64,000 nucleotides of DNA from Novosphingobium guangzhouense (GTDB taxonomy: Bacteria > Pseudomonadota > Alphaproteobacteria > Sphingomonadales > Sphingomonadaceae): positions 1 through 64,000 of the forward strand of contig NZ_LYMM01000084.1 of the NCBI RefSeq assembly GCF_002896965.1. The letters run 5' to 3'. Below, piece after piece: positions 9,687-17,496 of the stretch (positions within the stretch are counted from its first letter, which is position 1; each line of letters begins with the position of its first letter). Position numbers and translations under genes: made by a program. The notes below the pieces were generated by a model. The model did not search any database. It had not been told where the DNA came from and saw only the letters and a program-made list of their open reading frames with translations.

Positions 9687-9712
9687 GATTTGCGGATGAA
9701 TTTCTGCAAATC
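9687..9712. promoter_or_regulatory. Candidate operator upstream of acnD
   Basis: GATTTGC at 9687-9693 and its exact complement GCAAATC at 9706-9712 form an inverted repeat with a 12-base spacer, 52 bases upstream of the acnD ATG. A related TTTGCGAA element follows at about 9720-9727. TTTGCAAA-type half sites are known for some XRE-family regulators of acyl-CoA metabolism (RamB/PrpR type); no such regulator gene is in this window, so the match is suggestive only. Confidence 0.4.
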
Positions 9713-9810
9713 CGTAAACTTTGCGAAGACAGCCAACCACGTGCGAGGCGCGTTGAAGAGGGAAGGTTGCGAATTCGGTGTGGGCACACGCCAAGGGGGG
9801 CTGCCAGGCA

Positions 9811-9848
9811 CCGCCAGGGCCCGCCCGGTTCCCGGACGAGCCCTGCGG
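9811..9848 (-). terminator. GC-rich hairpin after mesD
   Basis: CCGCCAGGGC (9811-9820) can pair with GCCCTGCGG (9840-9848), with one bulged base, just past the mesD stop codon. There is no U-tract. It probably marks the 3' end of the mesX-mesD transcript before the acnD promoter region. Confidence 0.35.
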
Positions 9849-9853
9849 TTCGG

Positions 9854-10882
9854 TCAGCCGGCCAGTTCCTCTCTGACGATCCTTGCACCGGCGCCCAGTG
9901 CGTTCAGCTTGCCACGCGCAACGGTGCGGTCCAGCGGAGCCATGCCGCAATTGGTGGAGGGGTAGAGCTTGTCGGCATCCACGAACTTAAGGGCCTTGCG
10001 CAGAGTGTCAGCCACTTCTTCAGGCGTTTCGATCGTGTTTCTGGCAACGTCGATGGCGCCGACCATCACTTTCTTGCCCCGGATCAGTTCGATCAGGTCC
10101 AGTGGAACCCGGGAGTGATGGCATTCCAGCGACACGATATCGATCTTCGACTTCTGAAGGTTGGGGAAGGTCTGTTCGTATTGCCGCCATTCGGACCCCA
10201 GGGTCTTCTTCCAGTCGGTGTTCGCCTTGATGCCGTAACCGTAGCAAATGTGGACGGCGGTTTCGCATTTCAGCCCTTGCGCCGCCTTCTCCAGCGTGGC
10301 GATCCCCCAGTCGTTGGCTTCCTCGAAGAACACGTTGAAGGCGGGTTCGTCGAACTGGATGATGTCGACGCCTGCCGCCTCAAGCTCCCTGGCCTCCTGG
10401 TTGAGGATCGTGGCAAATTCCCAGGCCAGCTTTTCACGGCTGCGGTAGTGGGCATCGTAGAGCGTATCGATCATCGTCATCGGGCCGGGCAGAGTCCACT
10501 TGATCGGCTGATCGGTCTGTGCGCGCAGATACCGGGCATCATCGACGAAAACCGGCTTCGGCCGGGCGACCGCGCCGACGACCGTCGGCACACTCGCATC
10601 GTAGCGATTACGGATCCTGACCGTCTCGCGCTTCTCGAAATCGACACCGCTCAGGTGCTCGATGAACGTTGTGACGAAATGCTGACGGGTCTGTTCGCCA
10701 TCGCCGACGATGTCGATGCCCGCCTGCCGCTGATCGTCCACGGCCAAACGCAGGGCATCGTGCTTGCCGGCGACCAGTTCCTCGCCTTCCAGCTTCCAGG
10801 GCGACCAGAGTTTCTCTGGCTCGGCCAGCCAGGAGGGCTTCGGCAGGCTGCCGGCGGTCGAAGTGGGCAAAAGTGTCTTCAT
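9854..10882 (-). CDS. mesD: Folate-independent methionine synthase, core-MetE type
   Basis: Only the catalytic C-terminal half of MetE is present (342 residues against about 750 for full MetE). The zinc and homocysteine site looks intact: HIC near 213-215 (H-x-C), E in SLECHHS, and C in STNCGM. It lacks the N-terminal folate-binding domain. Together with an adjacent DUF1852 gene this is the arrangement of the MesD family, described as B12-independent and needing MesX and oxygen rather than methyl-folate. It lies 19 bases after mesX and shares its riboswitch. Family assignment is from length and neighbour; the actual methyl donor is not shown by sequence. Confidence 0.88.
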   Translation of the reverse strand: MKTLLPTSTAGSLPKPSWLAEPEKLWSPWKLEGEELVAGKHDALRLAVDDQRQAGIDIVGDGEQTRQHFVTTFIEHLSGVDFEKRETVRIRNRYDASVPTVVGAVARPKPVFVDDARYLRAQTDQPIKWTLPGPMTMIDTLYDAHYRSREKLAWEFATILNQEARELEAAGVDIIQFDEPAFNVFFEEANDWGIATLEKAAQGLKCETAVHICYGYGIKANTDWKKTLGSEWRQYEQTFPNLQKSKIDIVSLECHHSRVPLDLIELIRGKKVMVGAIDVARNTIETPEEVADTLRKALKFVDADKLYPSTNCGMAPLDRTVARGKLNALGAGARIVREELAG

Positions 10883-10901
10883 GTTGGATGACCTTGTCTT
10901 A

Positions 10902-11900
10902 TCAGAGGCTGTGGTTGGCGGCGTAGTCGGCGGACCAGCGTTTCAGATCGGCCTGGTACGGCCGGATGAAGTGCTCTTGCGCGAACCGGCCCTGCTCGAT
11001 GGCGAGGCGGCTGCGTTCCTCACGGTCGTAGACGATCCGGGTGGACGAGAAGTCCTGATGGCTCAGGCTGGGCCGGAAGCATTTCCCGGCCGCTGAATTC
11101 GCATTGTAGATTTCGGGCCGGTAGATACGTTGGAACGATTCCATCGTGCTGATCGTGCCGATCAGTTCGAGGCTGGTGTAATCGCTTGCCAGGTCGCCGG
11201 TGAAGTAGAACGCCATCGGCGCCACGCTGCCGCGCGGCATGAAGTAGCGCGCCTGCAGACCCATCTTTGCGAAGTATTCGTCGGTGGGAGAGAATTCGCT
11301 CTGCCGGTACTCGATCCCCAGGATTGGGTGGCGGTTTTCCGTGCGATGGTAGGACTTGCTGCTCGATACGCTCAGGCAAATGACTGGAGCCTTCAAGAAA
11401 TTGTCCCGGTATGCGGGCGAGGCAAGGAAGTGCCGGAAGAGGTTGCCGTGCAGATCGCCGAAGCCTTCCGGCGTCGCGAATGCGGTCCGGCCCTTGTTGT
11501 GCTCGGCCAGAAGGACGCTGAAATCGTAATCGCGCACGTAGGAGGAGAAGTTGTTTCCGGCGATCCCGGCGATGCGCGTATCGGTCTTTCGGTCGATGAT
11601 ACTCGGCTTCAAAATCTCGATCATCGGGAAGGCATCGCCGCCATCGCCGGCCGCAACCTGCATCTCGACCGAGACGATATCGAGTTCCACCTGATAGCGG
11701 TCACCCTCCGGATTGTCCCAATCCGCCAGATCGTTGAAGCGGTTGTCGATCATCCTGAGGGCTCCGCGCACGTTTTCCTGACGATGCTCGCCTCTGGCCA
11801 GATTGGCGAAATTCGTCGTGATCCGCGTGTTGTCGGACGGGCGATAATTCTCGTCGAAGCGGATGCTGCTGATGGAAAATGTGAGATCGTCGTCTGTCAT
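10902..11900 (-). CDS. mesX: MesX, DUF1852 partner of methionine synthase MesD
   Basis: A 332-residue DUF1852 protein, described as a putative oxygenase required by MesD methionine synthases. The start at 11900 (MTDDDLTFSISSIRFDENY) matches the family N terminus and has AGGA nine bases upstream. An in-frame ATG at 12005, also with AGGA, would add 35 Pro/Ala/Thr-rich residues and cannot be excluded. Conserved-looking stretches include SDNTRITTNFANLARG and YHRTENRHPILG. It is first in a two-gene operon with mesD, behind a cobalamin riboswitch, so the pair should be made when B12 is scarce. Confidence 0.88.
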   Translation of the reverse strand: MTDDDLTFSISSIRFDENYRPSDNTRITTNFANLARGEHRQENVRGALRMIDNRFNDLADWDNPEGDRYQVELDIVSVEMQVAAGDGGDAFPMIEILKPSIIDRKTDTRIAGIAGNNFSSYVRDYDFSVLLAEHNKGRTAFATPEGFGDLHGNLFRHFLASPAYRDNFLKAPVICLSVSSSKSYHRTENRHPILGIEYRQSEFSPTDEYFAKMGLQARYFMPRGSVAPMAFYFTGDLASDYTSLELIGTISTMESFQRIYRPEIYNANSAAGKCFRPSLSHQDFSSTRIVYDREERSRLAIEQGRFAQEHFIRPYQADLKRWSADYAANHSL

Positions 11901-12304
11901 GGCCGGTTGTCCTGAAGTTCGCCCGATCGTGGACGCCAGCGGCGCGCCGGAGGCGATGGGGAGGGCAGGGCGTGAAAATGTCGGGTTGGCGTGTGTTGCG
12001 GGCATGCACGGTGTCCTGCGGGTCCGGCGCGAACGCCGCCCGTTTTTGCGGTTCGGAAATGGGTGTGGATCTGCGGCGCGCCGCGTCAGGTGGGCCTCAG
12101 CCCGATGACACGGCGCGCGAACGCATTCGTCGGTGTGCGAAGGGCGGGAACAGAACTGCAAACATCGACCGAACACCTGCTTTGGCCGGGCGAAAGGGTC
12201 GAAGGAAGAACGCGCAAGGCACGAGTGGCCCGAACGGCAAATAGAATACGGGCCACGCTTCAAGCGCGATCCACCGGAGGAACCCCCGTCCGAGGAACGT
12301 TATG

Positions 12305-12490
12305 GCGCCGAAGGCAGGTCTCCTGGCTTGCGGGTCATTGCGGTGGTTCCGGCCTTCCCGAGCCTTTTGCGAAGCCCAGTGACACGAAATGGAACCGCCA
12401 CTCGCCGCTTACAGTTGCGGGGGCAGCGCCGGACTCTGCTCCTGAGAGCACCACCGGCTTCCCGTCTTAGCCCCGCTGTCATGCCTGAAG
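12305..12490 (-). promoter_or_regulatory. Cobalamin riboswitch upstream of mesX-mesD
   Basis: Read on the minus strand, the element contains the 5' GGGAA-x3-GGTG segment (about 12453-12466), the conserved CCGCAACTGTAAGCGG core (12405-12420) and the B12 box GCCAGGAGACCTGCC ending at 12313. All are in canonical order. About 400 bases of leader separate it from the mesX start. It should shut off the B12-independent methionine synthase when cobalamin is available, as known for metE riboswitches. Confidence 0.92.
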
Positions 12491-12541
12491 CGGAGAACCT
12501 CGACAGGCTCTCTCAACACCATCGGAGCGCCATTGTCAATG

Positions 12542-12567
12542 ATCATATAAAGATATCTTTATATGAT
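12542..12567. promoter_or_regulatory. Perfect 26-bp palindrome, probable operator of mesX-mesD
   Basis: The sequence is a perfect, AT-rich palindrome centred on GATATC, with arms ATCATATAAAGAT and ATCTTTATATGAT. It sits about 50-75 bases upstream of the 5' part of the riboswitch, where the promoter should be. The layout resembles operators of ArsR-family regulators of the methionine cycle (SahR type); the identity of the regulator is inferred, and no candidate gene is nearby. The rest of the 11901-12749 gap holds only this site, the riboswitch, its leader and a terminator. Confidence 0.7.
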
Positions 12568-12710
12568 AGTTCTGAGCGATTGGCTGCAATTCGACATCGT
12601 CGTGTCTCTGGCCACAAATCCCGCGCGCGCCAGAGCTCCATTGCCGCAGCGAGCCCTGTGCCGATTGCAAAGCGAACGTTCCGGATTGAAAGGATAGAAG
12701 CTTCAAGGAT

Positions 12711-12740
12711 CCCGGTGCCGCTATTGAATGCGGCACCGGG
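12711..12740 (-). terminator. Terminator hairpin of the B12-riboswitch operon
   Basis: CCCGGTGCCGC (12711-12721) and GCGGCACCGGG (12730-12740) form a perfect 11-bp stem with an 8-base AT loop, immediately after the TonB-receptor stop codon. No long U-tract follows. It ends the minus-strand operon that starts at the riboswitch near 20060. Confidence 0.6.
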
Positions 12741-12749
12741 TTGACGACG

Positions 12750-14930
12750 TCAGAAGTCGGCCTGAACCGAAAGCTGGACCGTGCGCGGCATGGACAGTCC
12801 AAACGTTGTCGAGCCACCACGCCCCATCCAGTAGCTCTTGTCGGCCAGGTTGATCACGCTGGCGTTCAACCGGATGGGCATGGAGCCGACCCGCATCCGA
12901 TAGTTGGCGCCCGCGTCGAATGACACGAAGGCGGGAATACGCGTGCGTCCGCTGGTGCCGGAATCGATGAAGGCCTCACCGTTGTAGATGGCGCGGCCGG
13001 TGAAACCGAGGCTTTCGAGCGGACGGAACTCGAACCCTGCGGTGCCGCTCCACTCCGATACGCCATTGACGAACTTGCCGTCCGTCAGTCCGCCGTTGGT
13101 CTTCTGGCGCTCTGCATCGAGGTAAAGGCCGCCCAGCGTCACTGTCCACTGTCGGGCAAGTTGACCGACAGTGGACAGTTCGACACCGCGATAGCGGTTC
13201 TTGCCGTCCGCATCGCGGCGGAAGGTCGTGGTGCTGACGGGAACGTCGATGAGGTTCTGCTGATCCATGTCGAAGACGGCCAGCGTCGTCAGCATGCCGC
13301 CCTTCTGCAGCTTCATGCCGATCTCGTTTTGCCTGGAGCGCATCGGCGCCAGCACGGCACCCGCGTTGACATAGCGGCTGTCGTTGCTGACCATCTGACC
13401 GCGAGAGAAACTCTCGGTATGGCCGGCATAGATCGAGAAATCAGGCGTGACGCGGTAGGTCAGGCCGCCTGTCGGCAGTACGTTGTCGTTCCTGATCCGC
13501 TTTCCGGTGAGTTCGTTCAGGAAATTCTCGTCCTTGAGCGATGCGGCCAGCAGAAGGTCGAACTTGCCCAGCGTGATGACGTCGGTCAGCGTCACGCCGA
13601 GGTTCTTCTCGGTCCACTGGAGTACGGGCGTGCGCAGGGCCGGCAGCGGGTAGAACGTGGAGCTATAGGCAACCCCGTCATAGAGGTTTCCGCCGATCTT
13701 GCCGGTCGCGGTGTTATTGGTGTCGTTCCAGTACTTGGCGAAGGCGTAATCGACCGCGAGCGCAATCTTGTGCGCCAGCGGGCCGGTCCTGAAGGCGCCG
13801 CGGATGCCCAACTGGGCGTACTGGTTGAGCGTCTTCTCGTTCTGCGCGTTGGCGACGTTCGCCGTCACGAAGGCACCCGCATCGTTGAAGCGCAGAGCGG
13901 AGCTGGAATTGTACTTGTACCCTTCCTTCTCCTGCGCGCCAAAGTTCGCGAAAATGGTCCAGTTATCGCTGATGTGCTGTTCGTGGTTCACGGCGACGAT
14001 GTAGCCGTGCATCAGCTTGGTGGTTTCCGGGAAGTCGTAGTCGGTGTCTGCCTTGGGCACCTTGGGTAGTTCAGCACCGGTCCCGCTGAAGGTGAACCAG
14101 CGCTGGCCGCCATTGATGCGCAAGTCGAAGTAGCCACCGAACAGATTGGTCGTGCTGCTGGCGCTCTTGTGGTCGATGTTGACGAAGATGTTCTTGCTGT
14201 TGTTCTCCGCACCCTTCAGCGAGAGACCGCCATCCATGTATTCGGCGTTGGCGCGGATGCCCCATTCCTTGTTCTCTCCAAAGCGCCGGGCGACGTCGAA
14301 ATAGAGCCCGACGTTGCTGCGGCCGGAGAAGGTGCCAGTCACGCGATTGAGGTCTTCGTTCGGAGCGGACTTGGTGATGACGTTGATCGTGCCGGGCGCG
14401 GCGGTGGCGCCGCTGTCGGTCCCGTTGTTCGACATGGCCACGCCATTGACCGCGGCGTTCGGACCCGAGGCGATGTCGATCCGCTCGATGATGTGCGACG
14501 GCGGCGTGGTGAACTGCGAGAACAGGCTGGGAATGCCGTTCAGCAGCATGTGATTGCCGTTCATGTTGACACCGCGCATGCTGAAGTCGGTGTACATCGG
14601 CGAACTGGTGCTGGAGCGGATCGAGGGATTGTTCTGCAGCACGTTGGCCAGCGGCAGGCTGGGGTTGTGGAACAGCTCCAGCGATTTCGCCGACATGCTT
14701 GTCAGCGAATAGGGGATTTGCATGATCGAGGTGTCGCCCAGGATGCCAAGCCTGCCTTCGTCCTGAAGCAGTCCGCCGGGAAGTGGGCGAGATCCGGTAA
14801 CGATGATGGTTTGCTTGCCGTCACTGGTGCGCGTTTCGGCGCTCGTGCTCTCATCCTGCGCGTGGGCCAGCGCCGGAGCGAGCGCCGTCAACGTGGCAAT
14901 TCCCAGACCGCGAATGATAACCTTGGACAT
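12750..14930 (-). CDS. TonB-dependent receptor (siderophore-receptor type) in a B12-riboswitch operon
   Basis: A 726-residue outer-membrane receptor with a signal peptide cut near AHAQ (residue 25), a plug domain (about 40-190, with QIPYSLTSMSA and NPSIR segments) and a beta-barrel ending in the aromatic residue of LSVQADF. The plug resembles FhuE/FpvA-type ferric-siderophore receptors more than BtuB. It is last in the minus-strand operon, 55 bases after the CbiX-like gene, and no other promoter is evident in the gap. The riboswitch context suggests cobalamin, another corrinoid or a cobalt chelate as ligand; iron-siderophore specificity remains possible. Confidence 0.85.
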   Translation of the reverse strand: MSKVIIRGLGIATLTALAPALAHAQDESTSAETRTSDGKQTIIVTGSRPLPGGLLQDEGRLGILGDTSIMQIPYSLTSMSAKSLELFHNPSLPLANVLQNNPSIRSSTSSPMYTDFSMRGVNMNGNHMLLNGIPSLFSQFTTPPSHIIERIDIASGPNAAVNGVAMSNNGTDSGATAAPGTINVITKSAPNEDLNRVTGTFSGRSNVGLYFDVARRFGENKEWGIRANAEYMDGGLSLKGAENNSKNIFVNIDHKSASSTTNLFGGYFDLRINGGQRWFTFSGTGAELPKVPKADTDYDFPETTKLMHGYIVAVNHEQHISDNWTIFANFGAQEKEGYKYNSSSALRFNDAGAFVTANVANAQNEKTLNQYAQLGIRGAFRTGPLAHKIALAVDYAFAKYWNDTNNTATGKIGGNLYDGVAYSSTFYPLPALRTPVLQWTEKNLGVTLTDVITLGKFDLLLAASLKDENFLNELTGKRIRNDNVLPTGGLTYRVTPDFSIYAGHTESFSRGQMVSNDSRYVNAGAVLAPMRSRQNEIGMKLQKGGMLTTLAVFDMDQQNLIDVPVSTTTFRRDADGKNRYRGVELSTVGQLARQWTVTLGGLYLDAERQKTNGGLTDGKFVNGVSEWSGTAGFEFRPLESLGFTGRAIYNGEAFIDSGTSGRTRIPAFVSFDAGANYRMRVGSMPIRLNASVINLADKSYWMGRGGSTTFGLSMPRTVQLSVQADF

Positions 14931-14984
14931 ATATCCCCCTGTTTGAAAATCGAAATGCCGTGAAACTGTGATGGTGAGTGGCTG

Positions 14985-15743
14985 TCAGGCGCTGCCGTTG
15001 CGCAGCCGCTGCTTGCGGCCGTCCGCCGGGTAGGCGTAGGCCTCCGCCGTCTGGCCGCAGAGGATGTGCCGTTCGATGATCGCATCGATGCCTGCCTCGT
15101 CGACGCCGCCGTATGTCGTCCCGGCGGGCCAGACCTGAACCACCGGGGCGAGGCTGCATGGGCCGAGGCAGGTGCTCTTGGCGCTCATCATCCCCTCGCC
15201 GCAGGTGCGCAGGGACTGGCGGGCCTGTTCATTGCGCAGATGGCCCCATACCAATGCGGCGCCCGCTGCGGTGCAGGGCGCGCCGTGACACACCAGCACG
15301 CGATGTTTCTGTGCCGGAACGATGGACCCTTCCGTTTTCAGCACCGGTTCGGGTGGCTGCGCCCAGTCGTCCGTGGTAGCGACCGCGCGCGCAAGAAGCT
15401 CGGCGGTGCCCGGCAGCGTCATTGGTGGCGGTGCCAGCAGGACCGGTGGCCAGTCTCGCTCATCGGCTGCGCGCCATCGCGCCAGCGCTTTGGCGATCCA
15501 GTTGGCGAAGCTGGCTTCCATGGGGACCAGCAGCGGCACCAGCACGATCCGGTTCGCCCCGGCCTCGATCCGTTCGGACAGGCTTTGGCGCAAGGCGGGT
15601 TCGCCCTGTTCGGTGAAGGCGAAGGAGGTGTGGGCTGCAATGCCGCTGCTGGCTAAACCATCGCACAGCGCCTGCATTTCGGCGATCGGCGCGGCGGCGA
15701 TTGCGGACCGGGCGACGACGATCACATCGGGCTTGTTCATCAT
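14985..15743 (-). CDS. Degenerate CbiX-like domain fused to a [2Fe-2S] thioredoxin-like ferredoxin domain
   Basis: The 252-residue protein has two parts. Residues 1-125 look like a sirohydrochlorin cobaltochelatase (CbiX) half: strand VIVVARSA, helix, and IVLVPLLVPMEASF. Residues 145-230 resemble a thioredoxin-like [2Fe-2S] ferredoxin, with cysteines in VCHGAPC, RTCGEG and TCLGPC. In CbiX/CbiK enzymes a His-Gly follows the first strand and a second His follows the PLL strand; here these positions read AR and ME, so both metal-binding histidines seem absent. The start codon overlaps the stop of the flavin monooxygenase gene (ATGATGA), so the two are coupled. An electron-transfer or metal/corrinoid-handling role is inferred. 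Confidence 0.75.
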   Translation of the reverse strand: MMNKPDVIVVARSAIAAAPIAEMQALCDGLASSGIAAHTSFAFTEQGEPALRQSLSERIEAGANRIVLVPLLVPMEASFANWIAKALARWRAADERDWPPVLLAPPPMTLPGTAELLARAVATTDDWAQPPEPVLKTEGSIVPAQKHRVLVCHGAPCTAAGAALVWGHLRNEQARQSLRTCGEGMMSAKSTCLGPCSLAPVVQVWPAGTTYGGVDEAGIDAIIERHILCGQTAEAYAYPADGRKQRLRNGSA

Positions 15744-16732
15744 GCCGCAATTCCCATGGCGGCGGCGATCAGAGCGCAGGAGCGCTGCCGATCGGCGAGG
15801 TCGTATGTCCAAGTCGTGAGGACGAGTTCGGCGGCATCGTAGCGGCGCGCCAGCGCGGTCAGCCTCCGCGCGACGTCGCCCGCTTCACCGACGAAGGAAT
15901 AGTCGAGCGTCCGCTCGATCCTCTCGCGTTCCGCCGCCGAGTAGTCCTGCGCGGCGGCTACATCGGGCGACACCATCCCGCCGCGCGCCTTGCGGTCCAG
16001 TTGCAAGCGCCAGTGCCCGCGCGGACCGTAGAGGAACCGCGCCTCATCGGCGTTGTCGGCCGCCAGTGCGAAGACGTTGAGCGACAAGTGTGGCCGGTCC
16101 CCGAACGGCCCGGCCCTGAAGTCGCTGAAGTAGCGGGCCACCGCTTCGTCCAGCAGGCCGTGGTTGAGGTCGTGCGAGGCGTTGAAGCAATAGGGTAGTC
16201 CCAGTCTTCCCGCGAGTGCCGCCCCGCGCGGGGAACTGCTGAGAATCCACGGCTCCGGCGCGCGTGAGACGATGGGATAGGCGCGAATATCCCGCTCACC
16301 CTGTCCATCGTCGCGCAGGAAATCGAGCAGGGTTTCGACGTCCGCATCAAAAGTGGCCTGTCCTTGACGCCCCAGCGCGACCGCCGCCGCATCGCTGCCT
16401 CCCGGCGACCGGCCCAGACCCAGATCGATCCGTCCCGGTGCCAGTGCTTCGAGCACCCGAAACTGCTCGGCAACCTTCAGCGGGGCATAGTGCGACAGCA
16501 GCACGCCTGCCGTGCCAACGCGAATGCGGCGGGTCATGGCGGCGATCGCAGCGGCGAGGATTTCCGGCGCGGTGCCGATATTGGCGGCACCATTGTGATG
16601 CTCGGCCAGCCAGTAGCGCTTGAAACCCAAAGCCTCGCAAGTCTGCGCGAAGGATACCGCATCGCGGATCACCTCTTCGTGGGCCATGCCTTTGATCGCG
16701 GGCGACTGGTCGAGGTAGGACAGCGCGATCAT
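15740..16732 (-). CDS. Luciferase-like flavin-dependent monooxygenase (LLM class)
   Basis: A 330-residue TIM-barrel protein of the bacterial luciferase family, closest in pattern to the MsnO8-type single-component-like group. Landmarks are WLAEHHN at about 41-47, the TRRIRVGTAGVLLSHYAPLKVAEQ segment region (68-90), GRIDLGLGRSPGG (99-111) and SSPRGAALAGRLG near 165. It would use reduced FMN and oxygen. The gene overlaps the ATPase gene upstream and the CbiX-like gene downstream by four bases, so it belongs to the riboswitch-controlled operon. Its substrate is unknown; a corrinoid or metallophore modification is a guess from context. Confidence 0.85.
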   Translation of the reverse strand: MIALSYLDQSPAIKGMAHEEVIRDAVSFAQTCEALGFKRYWLAEHHNGAANIGTAPEILAAAIAAMTRRIRVGTAGVLLSHYAPLKVAEQFRVLEALAPGRIDLGLGRSPGGSDAAAVALGRQGQATFDADVETLLDFLRDDGQGERDIRAYPIVSRAPEPWILSSSPRGAALAGRLGLPYCFNASHDLNHGLLDEAVARYFSDFRAGPFGDRPHLSLNVFALAADNADEARFLYGPRGHWRLQLDRKARGGMVSPDVAAAQDYSAAERERIERTLDYSFVGEAGDVARRLTALARRYDAAELVLTTWTYDLADRQRSCALIAAAMGIAA

Positions 16733-17496
16733 CCCTGCGCCTCCGGAATGACGAAGGGCAGGCCGTCGACGGTGCCTACCCGCGCCTCGATGCCGAAGGC
16801 CCCGCGCAGATGCTCGGGCGTCAGGACGTTCTGCCAGGCCCCGGCCGCGCGGATGCGCCCCTGTTCGAGCAGGACAAGCCGATCGGCAAAGCGTGCCGCC
16901 GCCGACAGGTCGTGGATCGCGATCAGGGCGCCGACCTGCAGTTCATCGACCATCTCGCGCACCGTCCGCAGCGCTTCCAGCTGATGCCGCAGGTCCAGTG
17001 CGCTGGTCGGCTCGTCGAGCAACAGGTAGCGTGCCTCCTGCACGAAGGCGCGGGCAAGCAGGACGCGCTGGCGCTCGCCCCCACTTAACTGGTCGAAGGC
17101 GCGGGTTTCCATGCCATTCAGCGCGAAGCGGGCCAGCGCCGCCTCCACTTTCCGGGCGCGCAGGCTTACCGTATCGGTTGCCCGGTGCGGCGCGCGGCCA
17201 AGCGTGACCATTTCGCTGACTGACAGCGACATGGTGTCGCCACCGGCTTGCGGGACGTAGGCGATGGAGCGCGCCACTTGCGCGCGCGTCAACGAAGGCA
17301 GCCGCTTTCCATCGATGCTGACTTCGCCGCTGCCCGGCCGCCAAAGGCCGTCGAGGCAGCGGATCAGACTGCTCTTGCCCGCTCCATTGGCGCCGACGAG
17401 ACAGACCAGTTCGCCCGGCTCCAGCGCAAAGTCGATGCCGGACAGGACGGTTCGCTTGCCGCGCGTTACGCTCAGCGCTGTGCAGGACAGGCTCAT
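16729..17496 (-). CDS. ABC transporter ATPase, FecE/BtuD type
   Basis: A 255-residue ATP-binding subunit for a Fe-siderophore/B12-class importer. Walker A GANGAGKSS at 35-43, signature LSGGERQR near 137, Walker B YLLLDEPTSALD near 156 and the switch His in IAIHDL near 191 are intact. It starts in a four-base overlap with the permease stop. With the upstream permease and binding protein it forms a complete importer, expected to bring cobalamin (or a related compound) across the inner membrane given the riboswitch. Confidence 0.9.
   Translation of the reverse strand: MSLSCTALSVTRGKRTVLSGIDFALEPGELVCLVGANGAGKSSLIRCLDGLWRPGSGEVSIDGKRLPSLTRAQVARSIAYVPQAGGDTMSLSVSEMVTLGRAPHRATDTVSLRARKVEAALARFALNGMETRAFDQLSGGERQRVLLARAFVQEARYLLLDEPTSALDLRHQLEALRTVREMVDELQVGALIAIHDLSAAARFADRLVLLEQGRIRAAGAWQNVLTPEHLRGAFGIEARVGTVDGLPFVIPEAQG

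Noticed and set aside
14985..15743. Functional sirohydrochlorin cobaltochelatase
   Set aside because: The fold is CbiX-like, but both histidines expected for metal binding appear to be missing and no other cobalamin synthesis genes are present.
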